45,558 nucleotides of DNA from Alphaproteobacteria bacterium (lineage in GTDB: Bacteria > Pseudomonadota > Alphaproteobacteria > Bin95), in contig JAJDYL010000012.1 in assembly GCA_022825195.1 (NCBI GenBank), positions 1 through 45,558 on the forward strand, in the 5' to 3' direction. The position numbers and the translations under genes were made by a program. Under the pieces are notes generated by a model. It had not been told where the DNA came from and ran no database searches. It was given only the letters and a program-made list of their open reading frames with translations. Numbering within the stretch: position 1 is the first letter of the stretch; the number at the start of each line of letters is the position of its first letter. Positions 6,952-16,357 of this stretch are shown piece by piece.

Positions 6952-9102
6952 ATGACCGATTTCCCGAACCCGTCGCTGCAGGACTGGGAAGCGCTGGCGC
7001 AGAAGGACCTGCGCGGCCGCTCGCCTGACGAGCTGGTGCGCGAGACCCCTGAAGGCATCCCGGTGAAGCCGCTCTACACGGCCGCCGACCTGGAGGAGAT
7101 GGAGCATCTGGGCTCGCTGCCCGGCATCGCGCCCTTCCTGCGCGGGCCCCGCGCCACCATGTACACCAACCGGCCCTGGACCATCCGGCAATATGCGGGC
7201 TTCTCGACGGCGGAGGAGTCCAACGCCTTCTACCGCGCCAATCTCGCCGCCGGGCAGAAGGGCCTGTCGGTGGCCTTCGACCTCGCCACCCACCGCGGCT
7301 ATGACAGCGACCATCCCCGCGTCGCCGGCGATGTCGGCAAGGCGGGTGTGGCCATCGATTCCGTCGAGGACATGAAGCTGCTCTTCGACGGCATCCCGCT
7401 CGACGAGATGAGCGTCTCGATGACCATGAACGGCGCGGTGCTGCCGGTGCTGGCGGGCTACATCGTCGCCGCCGAGGAGCAGGGCGTGTCGCAGGCGGAC
7501 CTGTCCGGCACGATCCAGAACGACATCCTCAAGGAGTTCATGGTCCGCAACACCTATATCTACCCGCCCGAGCCCTCGATGCGCATCGTCGCCGACATCA
7601 TCGCGCACACGGCCGAGCGCATGCCGCGCTTCAACTCGATCTCCATCAGCGGCTACCACATGCAGGAGGCCGGCGCGACCTGCACGCAGGAGCTGGCCTT
7701 CACGCTTGCGGACGGGCTGGACTATGTCCGTGCGGCGCTCTCGCGCGGGCTCGACATCGACGCCTTCGCGCCCCGGCTGTCCTTCTTCTTCTGCATCGGC
7801 ATGGACTTCTTCATGGAGGTCGCCAAGCTCCGTGCGGCGCGGCTGCTCTGGGCGGAGCTGATGGCGCAGTTCGGGCCGAGGAACCCGATGTCGATGGCGC
7901 TGCGCACCCACTGCCAGACCTCGGGCGTGAGCCTCGCCGAGAAAGACCCGTACAACAATGTCGTCCGCACCACGATCGAGGCGCTGGCGGCGACGCTCGG
8001 CGGCACCCAGTCGCTGCACACCAATGCGCTGGACGAGGCGATCGCCCTGCCGACGCCCTTCTCCGCCCGGATCGCGCGCAACACCCAGCTCATCCTGGCC
8101 GAGGAGGCCGGCATCGCCCGCACCGTCGATCCGCTCGGCGGCAGCTACTATGTGGAGAGCCTGACGCGCTCGCTCGCGGCGGAGGCGATGAAGCTGATCG
8201 GCGAGGTCGAGGAACTGGGCGGCATGACGCGCGCGGTCGAGGCCGGGATGCCGAAGCTGCGTATCGAGGAAGCCGCGGCCCGGCGCCAGGCGCGCATCGA
8301 CCGGGGCGAGGACGTGGTGGTCGGCGTCAACAAGTACCAGCCGACGGAAGAGAGCGAGGTGGAAATCCTCGACATCGACAATGCCAGGGTCCGCGAGATG
8401 CAGATGATGCGGCTGGCGGACATCCGCGCCTCGCGCGACGAGGCCGCCTGCCGGGCGGCGCTCGACGCGGTCACGGCGGCGGCGGAGTCCGGCGAAGGCA
8501 ACCTGCTCGCGCTCTCGGTCGAGGCGATGCGGGCGCGGGCGACGGTGGGCGAGGTCTCGGATGCGATGGAGGCGGTGTGGGGCCGGCACCGGGCGGCGAT
8601 CCAGTCCGTCTCGGGCGTCTATGCCTCCGCCTATGAGGGCGATGCCGGCTTCGAGAAGATCCGCGCGGATATCGCGCGCTTCGCGGATGCGGAGGGGCGG
8701 CGGCCGCGCATGCTGGTCTGCAAGATGGGCCAGGACGGGCACGACCGGGGCGCCAAGGTGATCGCAACCGCCTTCGCCGATATCGGCTTCGACGTGGATG
8801 TGGGCGCGCTGTTCCAGACCCCGGCCGAAGCGGCCCGCCAGGCGGTCGAGAACGATGTGCATGTCGTCGGCATATCGACCCAGGCCGCCGGCCACCGCAC
8901 GCTGGTGCCCGAGCTCATCGACGCGCTGAAGGCGGAGGGCGGCAGCGACATCCTCGTCGTCTGCGGCGGCGTGATCCCCACGCGCGACTATGCGTTCCTG
9001 GAACAGGCCGGCGTGTCCGCGGTCTATGGGCCGGGCACCAACATTCCCGCGGCCGCCGCGGAAATCCTGGGCCTTGTGCGCGGCGCGGCGCTCGCGGCCT
9101 GA
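6952..9102 (+). CDS. Methylmalonyl-CoA mutase (single-chain)
   Basis: Adenosylcobalamin-dependent mutase interconverting (R)-methylmalonyl-CoA and succinyl-CoA, the last step of propionyl-CoA assimilation; 716 residues, typical for the single-chain bacterial enzyme. The N-terminal TIM barrel holds [19 protein letters not shown] and the substrate-binding residues Y81, R199, H236 and E239, which align with Y89, R207, H244 and E247 of the Propionibacterium enzyme, so this is a methylmalonyl rather than isobutyryl- or ethylmalonyl-CoA mutase. The C-terminal B12 domain has the base-off ligand H597 in [11 protein letters not shown] plus GISTQAAG and VCGGVIP. I chose ATG 6952 (after GGAGAGGC) over the in-frame ATG at 6916. 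It is followed 25 bp later by its chaperone gene. Confidence 0.96.
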   Translation: MTDFPNPSLQDWEALAQKDLRGRSPDELVRETPEGIPVKPLYTAADLEEMEHLGSLPGIAPFLRGPRATMYTNRPWTIRQYAGFSTAEESNAFYRANLAAGQKGLSVAFDLATHRGYDSDHPRVAGDVGKAGVAIDSVEDMKLLFDGIPLDEMSVSMTMNGAVLPVLAGYIVAAEEQGVSQADLSGTIQNDILKEFMVRNTYIYPPEPSMRIVADIIAHTAERMPRFNSISISGYHMQEAGATCTQELAFTLADGLDYVRAALSRGLDIDAFAPRLSFFFCIGMDFFMEVAKLRAARLLWAELMAQFGPRNPMSMALRTHCQTSGVSLAEKDPYNNVVRTTIEALAATLGGTQSLHTNALDEAIALPTPFSARIARNTQLILAEEAGIARTVDPLGGSYYVESLTRSLAAEAMKLIGEVEELGGMTRAVEAGMPKLRIEEAAARRQARIDRGEDVVVGVNKYQPTEESEVEILDIDNARVREMQMMRLADIRASRDEAACRAALDAVTAAAESGEGNLLALSVEAMRARATVGEVSDAMEAVWGRHRAAIQSVSGVYASAYEGDAGFEKIRADIARFADAEGRRPRMLVCKMGQDGHDRGAKVIATAFADIGFDVDVGALFQTPAEAARQAVENDVHVVGISTQAAGHRTLVPELIDALKAEGGSDILVVCGGVIPTRDYAFLEQAGVSAVYGPGTNIPAAAAEILGLVRGAALAA

Positions 9103-9127
9103 GCGCCGGGGTCCGGCGCCGCAACGC

Positions 9128-10108
9128 ATGGAGGAGAACGACCCTTCCCGCCTCGCGGCGGCGGTGTTTGCGGGCGAACGCCGGGCGCTTGCGCGCGCGA
9201 TCACGCTGATCGAATCCTCGCGCCCCGACCATCGGGACCGGGCGGATGCGCTCCTGGAAATGCTGCTGCCGGAGACCGGCAGGTCGATCCGGCTGGGCGT
9301 GAGCGGCTCGCCGGGGGTCGGGAAGTCGACCTTCATCGAGAGCTTCGGCCGGCATGTCATCGAAGCGGGGCACCGGGTTGCGGTGCTCGCGGTCGATCCG
9401 AGCTCGAAGCGCTCCGGCGGCTCGATCCTGGGCGACAAGACGCGCATGGAGGCGCTCGCGCGGGACGGCGCGGCCTTCATCCGGCCCTCGCCCGCCGGAT
9501 CGACGCTCGGCGGCGTCGCGCGGCGCACGCGGGAGGCGATGCTGGCCTGCGAGGCCGCCGGGTTCGACGTGGTGCTGGTGGAGACGGTCGGGGTCGGCCA
9601 GTCGGAGACCGCCGTGGCCGACATGGTGGACATGTTCCTGCTGCTCCTGCTGCCGGCCGGCGGCGACGAACTCCAGGGCATCAAGCGCGGCATCGTCGAG
9701 TTGGCCGACCTGGTGCTGGTCAACAAGGCGGACGGCGAACTCGAAGCCCAGGCGCGGCGGACGGCGGCCGACTATGAGGCGGCGATGCACCTGCTGCGTC
9801 CGTCCGTGCCCGGCTGGACGGCGCGGGTGCAGACCTGCTCGGCGCTGACCGGCGAGGGGATTGCGGAGGCCTGGAAGGCGGTCGGCGCCTTCCGCCGCGC
9901 GCTGGGCGGCGGGCTCGAAAAGCGCCGGACCCGGCAGGCGAAGGCCTGGATGTGGAACGAGATCGCCGAGGGCGCGCTGGCGGCGGTCAGGCGCGACGAT
10001 GCGCTGCGCGAACTTGCCGGAAAGCTGGAGCGCGAGGTGGAGGCGGGCCGCGCTGCGCCGGCCGCGGCGGCCCGGCGCCTCCTGGCCCGTTTCCTTGCCG
10101 GATCGTAA
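9128..10108 (+). CDS. meaB: Methylmalonyl-CoA mutase-associated GTPase MeaB
   Basis: G3E-family GTPase that gates adenosylcobalamin loading into methylmalonyl-CoA mutase and protects it from inactivation; 326 residues. The P-loop GSPGVGKST is at 60-68, followed by [24 protein letters not shown], the MeaB signature. [10 protein letters not shown] and the LVNKADG (NKxD) specificity motif are present, and the C-terminal helical dimerisation region contains WMWNEI. ATG at 9128 lies 25 bp after the mutase stop, so the two are almost surely one operon. Family identification is secure (ArgK/MeaB). Confidence 0.95.
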   Translation: MEENDPSRLAAAVFAGERRALARAITLIESSRPDHRDRADALLEMLLPETGRSIRLGVSGSPGVGKSTFIESFGRHVIEAGHRVAVLAVDPSSKRSGGSILGDKTRMEALARDGAAFIRPSPAGSTLGGVARRTREAMLACEAAGFDVVLVETVGVGQSETAVADMVDMFLLLLLPAGGDELQGIKRGIVELADLVLVNKADGELEAQARRTAADYEAAMHLLRPSVPGWTARVQTCSALTGEGIAEAWKAVGAFRRALGGGLEKRRTRQAKAWMWNEIAEGALAAVRRDDALRELAGKLEREVEAGRAAPAAAARRLLARFLAGS

Positions 10109-10194
10109 GGCTGCGGCAAGGTCGCGGTAAGGCGGGCTCCCTATCTTCTGCGGAACGCGGCGCGAGCCGCACCGTCAGCGGAAGGGAAGACTTC

Positions 10195-11616
10195 ATGCAA
10201 ACCAGACTGTCAATTCGCCGGCCGGCCCGGCGCACCGTCGCCGCGATCCTGCTCGGCGGCGCGCTCGCGGCCGGCGGCGCGTTCCATGTGGGCGCGCTCC
10301 AGACCTCCAATGCGCCCGCCGCCGCCCCGGCTGTGCTGCCGAGCCTGGCCGGAACCATCGAGCGGGTGACGCCAGCCGTGGTGAACATCCGTGTCGAAAA
10401 GGCCATCAAGGCGGAAATGCCGGCGGGTCCGCAGGAGTTCATGCGGCGCTTCTTCGGCGACCGCGCGCCGTGGCCCGACAAGTGGCGCGACTGGCGGCCG
10501 GCGGCCGGGGTCGGCTCCGGCTTCGTCGTCTCGGAAGACGGCCATATCGTCACCAACCATCATGTCGTGGACGGGGCGAAGGACATCGCCGTCACCTTCC
10601 ACGACAAGCGCAGGCTGCCGGCGCGCATCGTCGGCGCCGACCCGAAAACGGACCTGGCGCTCCTCAAGGTGGATACGGACGAGCCGCTGGCGCATGTCGC
10701 ATTCGGCGATTCCGACCGGGTCCGGGTCGGCGACTGGGTCGTCGCGGTCGGCAACCCCTTCGGCCTCGGCCACTCCGTTACGGCCGGCATCGTGTCCGCG
10801 CACGGGCGCCAGATCGGGGCCGGCCCCTATGACGACTTCCTCCAGATTTCGGCGCCGATCAACCGGGGCAATTCCGGCGGTCCGGCCTTCAATCTCGAGG
10901 GCGAGGTCATCGGCGTGAACACGGCGATCTTCTCGCCGAACGGCGGCAATGTCGGCATCGGCTTCGCCGTCCCGGCCTCGCTCGCCGGCGATATCGTGAC
11001 GGAGCTGAAGGCGGACGGCGCCGTCGAGCGGGGGCGTCTCGGCGTGCGGGTCCAGCAGGTGAACGACGACCTGGCGGCGGGTCTCGGCCTCGAAAAGGCC
11101 GAAGGCGCGCTGGTGGCCTCGGTCGATCCCTCCGGGCCGGCAGCCGGCGCGGGCCTGACGGCCGGCGACGTGATCCTGGAAGTGGACGGCAAGCGCGTCG
11201 GCGAGATGCACCGCCTGCCGCGCATGATCGCAGCGCGCGACCCGGGCGACACGGTCACGCTCAGGGTCTGGCGGGGCCGCGGGATGGAGAGCGTCGAGGT
11301 CGTGCTCGACGCCATGCCGGCAAGCGGCAAAGTCGCCGGGTCCGGCGCCGGGACGGGCGGCTTCGCCGGCCTCGACCTCGACCGGGCGGACGGCAGGGTC
11401 GTGGTCTCGGACGTGGCGCCGGACAGCCCGGCCGCCCGCAAGGGCGTGCGCAAGGGCGATGTCCTGGTTTCCGTGGACCGGCGCCCGGTCGAGACCCCGG
11501 ACGATGTGGACCGCATCGTCGCCGAGCTCGAATCGTCCGGCCGCGAGTCCGCGGTCATGCTCATCAGGCGGGAGAACCGGGACCGGTTCGTGGCGCTGCC
11601 GCTCGGCGCCGCCTGA
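10195..11616 (+). CDS. DegP/DegQ (HtrA) periplasmic serine protease
   Basis: Envelope-stress serine protease/chaperone of 473 residues, usual for the Do family. An N-terminal signal/anchor (residues ~13-35) precedes the protease domain with the triad H123 (VTNHHVV), D153 (DPKTDLALLKV) and S227 (RGNSGGP). Two PDZ domains follow: ~290-365 (RLGVRVQQVN, VDPSGPAAGAGLTAGDVILEVDG) and ~385-470 (VSDVAPDSPAARKGVRKGDVL). ATG at 10195 after GGAAGGGAAG is a good start. It is followed by a strong terminator and then by the two-component genes, a common degP-regulator neighbourhood. Confidence 0.95.
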   Translation: MQTRLSIRRPARRTVAAILLGGALAAGGAFHVGALQTSNAPAAAPAVLPSLAGTIERVTPAVVNIRVEKAIKAEMPAGPQEFMRRFFGDRAPWPDKWRDWRPAAGVGSGFVVSEDGHIVTNHHVVDGAKDIAVTFHDKRRLPARIVGADPKTDLALLKVDTDEPLAHVAFGDSDRVRVGDWVVAVGNPFGLGHSVTAGIVSAHGRQIGAGPYDDFLQISAPINRGNSGGPAFNLEGEVIGVNTAIFSPNGGNVGIGFAVPASLAGDIVTELKADGAVERGRLGVRVQQVNDDLAAGLGLEKAEGALVASVDPSGPAAGAGLTAGDVILEVDGKRVGEMHRLPRMIAARDPGDTVTLRVWRGRGMESVEVVLDAMPASGKVAGSGAGTGGFAGLDLDRADGRVVVSDVAPDSPAARKGVRKGDVLVSVDRRPVETPDDVDRIVAELESSGRESAVMLIRRENRDRFVALPLGAA

Positions 11617-11625
11617 GCCCGCCGC

Positions 11626-11671
11626 GGACGCCCGCCGGGTCCTCCTCCCCCCGGCGGGCGTCCGTCTCTTT
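11626..11671 (+). terminator. Intrinsic terminator after the DegP-type gene
   Basis: A perfect 14-bp stem, GGACGCCCGCCGGG (11626-11639) with CCCGGCGGGCGTCC (11650-11663), has a 10-nt loop and is followed by GTCTCTTT. It begins 10 bp after the protease stop codon and ends 32 bp before the response regulator start, separating the two units. Confidence 0.88.
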
Positions 11672-11702
11672 CCGGTCCCGGCCCGTGATAGGATGCAGCG
11701 CC

Positions 11703-12386
11703 ATGGTCAACATCCTCATCGTCGAAGACGACAGCGAAACGGCGGCCTACACGGCCAACGGCCTGCGCGAGGAGGGGCACAGGGTCGAGACGGCCGCAGA
11801 CGGCCGCGCCGGGCTGGAGGTCGCGCTCGGCGGCGGCTTCGATGTGCTGGTGGTGGACCGGATGCTGCCGGAGCTGGACGGCCTGAACCTCGTTCGCGAG
11901 CTGCGCGCGGCCGGCGAGCGCACGCCGGTCCTGTTCCTCACCGCGCTCGGCAGCGTCGGCAACCGCGTGAAGGGGCTGGACGCCGGGGCGGACGACTATC
12001 TGGCCAAGCCGTTCGCCTTTGCGGAGTTGCGCGCGCGCATCGAGGCGCTGGCCCGGCGGCGCGCTCCGGCCGCGGCCGAGACGGACATCACCATCGGCGA
12101 CCTTGAAATCCATCGCCTGGAACGCCGGGTTTACCGCGCCGGCAAGCCGCTGCCGGTGCCGCTCAAGCCCAAGGAGTTCCGCCTGCTGGAAGTGCTGGCC
12201 GAGCATGCCGGACGGGTCGTGACGCGGACCATGCTGCTGGAGGAGGTCTGGGACCTGGGCTTCGATCCGGGCACCAATGTGATCGACGCCCAGATATCGC
12301 GGCTCAGGGCCAAGATCGACAAGGGCTTCGACCGGCCGCTGCTGCACACCGTAAGGGGCGTCGGATACCGCCTTGCGCCCGACTGA
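11703..12386 (+). CDS. OmpR/PhoB-type response regulator
   Basis: Two-component transcription factor of 227 residues. The receiver domain (1-~115) has the acidic pocket VEDD (8-10), phospho-acceptor D52 (VVDRMLPELDG) and K102 (YLAKPF). A winged-helix DNA-binding domain follows (~130-225) with LKPKEFRLLEVLAEHAGRVV, EEVWDLGF and VIDAQISRLRAKID ... VRGVGYRL. The 3' end overlaps the histidine kinase gene by 14 bp, so the pair is translationally coupled. The input signal is unknown; the DegP-type neighbour makes envelope stress plausible (inference). Confidence 0.95.
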   Translation: MVNILIVEDDSETAAYTANGLREEGHRVETAADGRAGLEVALGGGFDVLVVDRMLPELDGLNLVRELRAAGERTPVLFLTALGSVGNRVKGLDAGADDYLAKPFAFAELRARIEALARRRAPAAAETDITIGDLEIHRLERRVYRAGKPLPVPLKPKEFRLLEVLAEHAGRVVTRTMLLEEVWDLGFDPGTNVIDAQISRLRAKIDKGFDRPLLHTVRGVGYRLAPD

Positions 12387-13746
12387 CCTGCTGCGCACTT
12401 CGGCCTTCCGGCTGACCCTGGTCTATCTGGCCGTGCTGGCGGTGTTCGCATTCGCCGGGTTCCGCTACCTCTACAGCGAATCGCTCGAAGCGCTGCAGTT
12501 CGAGAGCCGGCAGACGGTCGCGGCGGAACTGGAGGGCCTGGCGGAGCATTACCGGGCATTCGGGCCGGGGCGGCTCCGGGCGGTCATAGACGGGCGGACG
12601 AGGTTCGAAGACCGCTCGCTGTACCTCCTGATGGACCGTTGGGGGCGGAAGGCCGCCGGCAATCTCGGCGCGTGGCCCGGAACGGTGCGGGAAGCGGGCC
12701 AATGGCACGAATTCCACTATCGGCGCGCCCATGGAGACGAGCCGCCGCACCGGCACACCGCCCGCGCCTACGTCTCCGAGCTGCCGGGCGGCTACCGGCT
12801 GCTGGTCGGCCACGATATCGAGGAAGAAGTCGCGCTCAGCCGCCGGATCGTCGTTTTCGGGGCCGCAGCGGGAGGGTTGATCCTGCTGGCGGGGCTGGCG
12901 GCCGGTATCCTCGTGTCCCGCGACCTGCGCCGCCGGGTCGAGGCGGTGGACGAGACCGGCCGCCGGATCATGCAGGACGGAGACCTGTCGCGCCGCGTGC
13001 AGGTGACCGGGCGCGGCGACGAGTTCGACGATCTCGCGACCAGCGTCAACCGGATGCTGGCGCGCATCGAGCTGCTGATGAGCGAGCTTCGCGAGGTGAC
13101 GGACAATATCGCCCACGACCTCCGCCGGCCGCTGGCCCGCCTGCATGCGCGGCTGGAAGACGTGTTGCGGGGACCGGTCGATGCCGACATCTACCGGGAG
13201 GCGCTGGTCCGTACCGGCCTTGAGGTCGCGGAACTCATCGACACCTTCAACATGCTGCTGGAGATCGCCAAGGCGGAGTCGGGCCCCGCCTCCCTCGTTC
13301 CGGTCGATCCGGCCCGGCTCGCCGAAGACCTGGTCGAACTCCACGCTCCCTCGGCGGAGGAACGCGGCATAGAACTGGAGCTGACGCGCGAAGGGCCGGC
13401 CCCGGCGGTGCGCGGGCAGCCGGAACTGCTGGCCCAGGCGCTCTCCAACCTGATCGACAACGCGGTCAAATACACCCCGGAAGGCGGCCGGGTTTCCGTC
13501 ACCGTCGGCCCCTCCGGCGTGGCCGTCGCCGACAGCGGCCCCGGCATCGCGCCCGAAGACCGGGAGCGCGTGCTCGACCGTTTCGTCCGCCTCGACCCGA
13601 GCCGCCACCTGCCCGGCAACGGGCTCGGCCTGGCCCTGGTCGCCGCCGCCGCCCGGCGCCACAACGCCAGGCTCGTCCTGTCCGATGCGGTCCCCGGCCA
13701 CGATCCGCCGGGGCTCAGGGCCAGCCTGGAGTTTGCCCTGTCCTGA
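12373..13746 (+). CDS. Sensor histidine kinase
   Basis: Membrane histidine kinase of 457 residues, partner of the preceding regulator. TM1 spans about residues 12-32, a ~120-residue periplasmic sensor with no recognised domain follows, then TM2 (~155-180) and a HAMP linker (RDLRRRVEAVDETGRRIMQD). The phospho-acceptor is H248 in DNIAHDLRRPLARL. The ATPase domain shows the N box (LSNLIDNAVKYT), G1 (VADSGPGI) and G2 (GNGLGLALV). The best frame start is TTG at 12373, inside the end of the regulator gene; no ATG occurs before TM1. Kinase core is complete. Confidence 0.92.
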   Translation: MRPTDLLRTSAFRLTLVYLAVLAVFAFAGFRYLYSESLEALQFESRQTVAAELEGLAEHYRAFGPGRLRAVIDGRTRFEDRSLYLLMDRWGRKAAGNLGAWPGTVREAGQWHEFHYRRAHGDEPPHRHTARAYVSELPGGYRLLVGHDIEEEVALSRRIVVFGAAAGGLILLAGLAAGILVSRDLRRRVEAVDETGRRIMQDGDLSRRVQVTGRGDEFDDLATSVNRMLARIELLMSELREVTDNIAHDLRRPLARLHARLEDVLRGPVDADIYREALVRTGLEVAELIDTFNMLLEIAKAESGPASLVPVDPARLAEDLVELHAPSAEERGIELELTREGPAPAVRGQPELLAQALSNLIDNAVKYTPEGGRVSVTVGPSGVAVADSGPGIAPEDRERVLDRFVRLDPSRHLPGNGLGLALVAAAARRHNARLVLSDAVPGHDPPGLRASLEFALS

Positions 13747-13759
13747 CACGCCGGGAGTG

Positions 13760-13999
13760 CAGGGGTTCCGTTCCTTTGCGGAGCGGTCTGTTGTGTACAT
13801 AGTCGTGCGCTACCACGCGGACCGCGCGGGGCTCACGCGCGAGGTCGAGGGGCTCTGCGCGCATTCGCTGAGGGCGACGGCGGCCGCGACCGCATTGCAT
13901 GACGGCGCGCGGCCCGAGGCGGTCCGCGACTGGCTCGGGCACACCAACCTCGCCGCCACCCTGCGCTACTACCGCCCGCCGGCGAGCGACCTCGTCCTA
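13760..13999 (+). pseudogene. Tyrosine recombinase (integrase) C-terminal fragment
   Basis: In-frame sequence of about 75 residues matching the catalytic C-terminus of phage/XerC-type integrases: ERSVVYIVVRYHADRAGL, then CAHSLRATAAATALHDGA (the HxLR box), VRDWLGHTNLAATLRYY (LGH box and nucleophilic Tyr). There is no N-terminal arm-binding or core-binding domain and no suitable start; the frame simply runs on through the SDR gene on the opposite strand. It is a remnant of a mobile element that ended at the SDR 3' end (about 13997). Confidence 0.75.
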
Positions 14000-14758
14000 G
14001 AGAAAAACCGTGCCGCCGTCGACCATCAGCGTCTGGCCGGTGACGAGGCCGCTCGCATCGGAAGCGAGGTAGAGCACGGTGCCCACCAAATCGTCGGTGG
14101 TGAGGTTCTTCTGCAGGCTCTGGCCGGCGGCAACCGCCTGCAGCAGCTTCTCCTTCTTCGACCCGAAGAAGTCGTCGGTGCCCTCGGTCAGCACCGCGCT
14201 GGGCGCCACGGCGTTGACCCTGATCCAGTCGCGTCCGAGCTCGCGGGCAAGCGCGCGGGTCATGCCGATAACCGCAGCTTTGGATGTAGCGTAGTGGAGG
14301 CCGAAGGGCATGCCATAGACCGCGGCAAGGGAGGCGATGTTGATGATCGAGCCGCCGCCGGCCTCGCGCATCGCCGGCACGCACGCCTTGGTGCATTGCC
14401 AGACGCCGCGCACATTGACGGCCATGGTGCGGTCCCATTCTTCCTGATCGATCCTGTCGAAGCGCCCGCCCTGGATGTCGCCGTAGAGCGCGGCGTTGTT
14501 GACGAGCACGTCGATGCGGCCGAACTCGGCGACGGCATGCCTTGCCATGGTCTCGCAGCTCGCCATGTCGGCGGCGTCCAGCGCAATGCCGGTGATGCGC
14601 CCCCGGGCGGCGGCGATGGATTCCACGGTCTCGGCCGTGTCGCGGATGTCGGCGGCGACCACGGCAGCGCCTTCGCGCGCCAGCGCCTCGCAATAGGCGC
14701 GGCCCAAGCCCCGCCCGCCGCCGGTCACGACGGCGACTTTCCCTTCAAGCTGCGACAT
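13997..14758 (-). CDS. Short-chain dehydrogenase/reductase (SDR)
   Basis: Classical SDR oxidoreductase, 253 residues. Cofactor motif TGGGRGLG at 12-19, D61 (LDAAD), NNAA at 87-90, and the catalytic S143, Y156 and K160 (HYATSKAAV) are all present; the C-terminus LVTGQTLMVDGGTVFL is the standard SDR ending. AADIRD after the second strand suggests NAD rather than NADP preference. The substrate is unknown; FabG-like and many catabolic dehydrogenases share this profile. It is a single-gene unit, with its 3' end abutting an integrase remnant on the other strand. Confidence 0.93.
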   Translation of the reverse strand: MSQLEGKVAVVTGGGRGLGRAYCEALAREGAAVVAADIRDTAETVESIAAARGRITGIALDAADMASCETMARHAVAEFGRIDVLVNNAALYGDIQGGRFDRIDQEEWDRTMAVNVRGVWQCTKACVPAMREAGGGSIINIASLAAVYGMPFGLHYATSKAAVIGMTRALARELGRDWIRVNAVAPSAVLTEGTDDFFGSKKEKLLQAVAAGQSLQKNLTTDDLVGTVLYLASDASGLVTGQTLMVDGGTVFL

Positions 14759-14866
14759 CGGCTCTCCCCCTTCTCTCGCATAGTTGTGCCGGCCGGGCCC
14801 TCCCGCCGGTAACGAATACGGCCAGAAACTGCGTTCGCAGATCGTGAATGGCGATCGTCGACCGTT

Positions 14867-15076
14867 TCACTCACTTTTCAATGGCGTGCGCTGTCCGAGC
14901 TTCGACAGGCGCCGCGTCAATTCCCGTTCGAGCCGGCTTCGGCGGAACGGCGTGAGCTTCGGCCATTCTCCGATTTCGGCGTCGGTCCTGCCGCAGCCCA
15001 GGCACCATCCCGTCTTCGGGTCGGGACGGCAGACGTCGATGCATGGGGATTGGGCGCGTTTCGCCGCCCGTTTCAT
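14867..15076 (-). CDS. DUF1289 small cysteine-rich protein
   Basis: Sixty-nine residue protein with the DUF1289 signature: SPCIDVCRPDPKTGWCLGCG followed by RTDAEIGEWPKLTPFRR. The four cysteines in CxxxC-x8-CxxC arrangement suggest a small metal (Zn or Fe-S) site. The ATG at 15076 has the Shine-Dalgarno GAGGT eight bases upstream; longer upstream frames overlap the WD40 gene and lack any conservation. It lies 34 bp downstream of that WD40 gene on the same strand and may ride on its transcript. Function of DUF1289 is unknown. Confidence 0.88.
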   Translation of the reverse strand: MKRAAKRAQSPCIDVCRPDPKTGWCLGCGRTDAEIGEWPKLTPFRRSRLERELTRRLSKLGQRTPLKSE

Positions 15077-15110
15077 GGCAGAACCTCGATCGGATGTCCT
15101 CCGTTCGCGC

Positions 15111-16190
15111 TCATGATGAAGTCCGCCAGTCGGAAAGGCTGATTCGACCGACAAAGCCGTCCTCGGTACCGAGTGCGAAATGCTGTCCGTCCGCCGACCA
15201 TGCAAGCGCGGTCACCGCGCCCTTGCCGGATCGCTTGACCAGAACCGGATGACCGCCGTCGATCTGCGCGAGGATGGCCGCGCCGTCCTTGTATCCGGCG
15301 GCGACCACGCCATGCCGGGGGTGGGCAGCCACCACCGTCACCACACTCTCGGAGCCCCGCCCGAGGTCGAGCGGCGCCTTGCCCATGGGGCCGCCCTTGC
15401 CGTGGAATGGCCAGCAGATGATGGAGTCCGCGCCACCGGTCGCCAGATACCTTCCCTTCGGCAGCCAGCTCATCGACCTGACCTTCGCCGGGTAGCCGGC
15501 CATCTGCATATCGACGCTGTCGGAGAGGCGCCAGCCGTGCAGTTCGTTCTCCTGCATGGCGGTGACGATATATTTCCCGTCCGGGCTCCAGGTCAGACCG
15601 AGGTGCGAGCCCGACCAGCTGAGTCGTTTCGGTTCCTGTATGCTGGCCTTCACCCACCAGAGGCTGACACCGCCATAGTGCGCCGCGGCGATCCGTCGTC
15701 CTTTCGGGTCGAATGCCAGACCGCCGACCGTGTTTGCATGATCGAACCGTCCAACCGCGCTTCCATCCCGGGCGAAAAGGGAAACGGTCTTGCCGAAAGC
15801 CGCAGCGCATAGGCCGGATGCCCTGCTGACGACAATCGGCTCGACCCATCGGCCCGCAATGCTTGCAATTTCGGTGGTTCCGCCGTCGGTACCGGTGCTC
15901 ACCAGCCGTCCATCGTCTCCGCCCGTCAGAACGCGCTGCTCCTGCAAGTCGACGGCCAGCGAGAGACAAGCCCCGTCATGCACGGAAACGAAGGATGGAG
16001 GATGCGCGCTCTCGCGGTCGATGAACGCGACCCGACCGTCCCCGAGCGCAACCGCGAGCAGCCCCTCCTCGAGGAACGCAACGTCCACCGCATAAGCGTC
16101 GAGCGTCCGACCGGCGCCGATGCGATCGAGCAGCGTCGTCTTGCCGGCGCCCGGATGGCCGGCAGGATCGGCAACGGGGATCTGGTTCAC
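15111..16190 (-). CDS. WD40-type beta-propeller with N-terminal COG0523 P-loop stub (WD40-1)
   Basis: Cytoplasmic WD40-like protein, about 359 residues, no signal peptide. Repeats are seen as VGGLAFDPKGRRIAAAHYGG, GLTWSPDGKYIVTAMQEN, VRSMSWLPKGRYLATGGAD and VTALAWSADGQHFALGTEDG. It is a clear paralogue of the protein at 28292-29335. Its first ~22 residues are unlike any propeller: NQIPVADPAGHPGAGKTTLL matches, with the same spacing, the start of the COG0523 GTPase encoded at 29400-30743 (TIPVTVLTGFLGSGKTTLL). I chose GTG 16190 because AAGGAA precedes it and it coincides with the GTPase start; a TTG at 16235 is the longest alternative. It follows the ZnuA gene on the same strand. Probable role: zinc-responsive accessory/chaperone (inference). 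Confidence 0.8.
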   Translation of the reverse strand: MNQIPVADPAGHPGAGKTTLLDRIGAGRTLDAYAVDVAFLEEGLLAVALGDGRVAFIDRESAHPPSFVSVHDGACLSLAVDLQEQRVLTGGDDGRLVSTGTDGGTTEIASIAGRWVEPIVVSRASGLCAAAFGKTVSLFARDGSAVGRFDHANTVGGLAFDPKGRRIAAAHYGGVSLWWVKASIQEPKRLSWSGSHLGLTWSPDGKYIVTAMQENELHGWRLSDSVDMQMAGYPAKVRSMSWLPKGRYLATGGADSIICWPFHGKGGPMGKAPLDLGRGSESVVTVVAAHPRHGVVAAGYKDGAAILAQIDGGHPVLVKRSGKGAVTALAWSADGQHFALGTEDGFVGRISLSDWRTSS

Positions 16191-16357
16191 GGGTTCCTTG
16201 TCCTTCAATTTCCGAGTCCGTTCGGCAGCATTCAACTGCCTTTACCCAGTTCGTGGATACTGGCGCAAAGCGCTGTTCGGGACACGCCCCAATGCGCGCT
16301 GCGCCGACTTTTCTTCCCGGTTCCCGGAAGTCCGGCTTTCAAAGGCTGCGCCGAGCG

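Noticed and set aside
6847..9726. Very long open frame (959 codons) antisense to the mutase and MeaB genes
   Set aside because: Composition-driven shadow frame rich in Arg/His/Asp with no domain; the opposite strand has two unmistakable conserved enzymes.
13997..14812. Continuation of the integrase frame through the SDR region
   Set aside because: After the integrase match ends near 13990 the frame is only antisense of a clear SDR gene.
16191..16235. TTG start giving a 374-residue WD40-1
   Set aside because: GTG at 16190 has a better ribosome-binding site and coincides with the start position of the homologous COG0523 gene.
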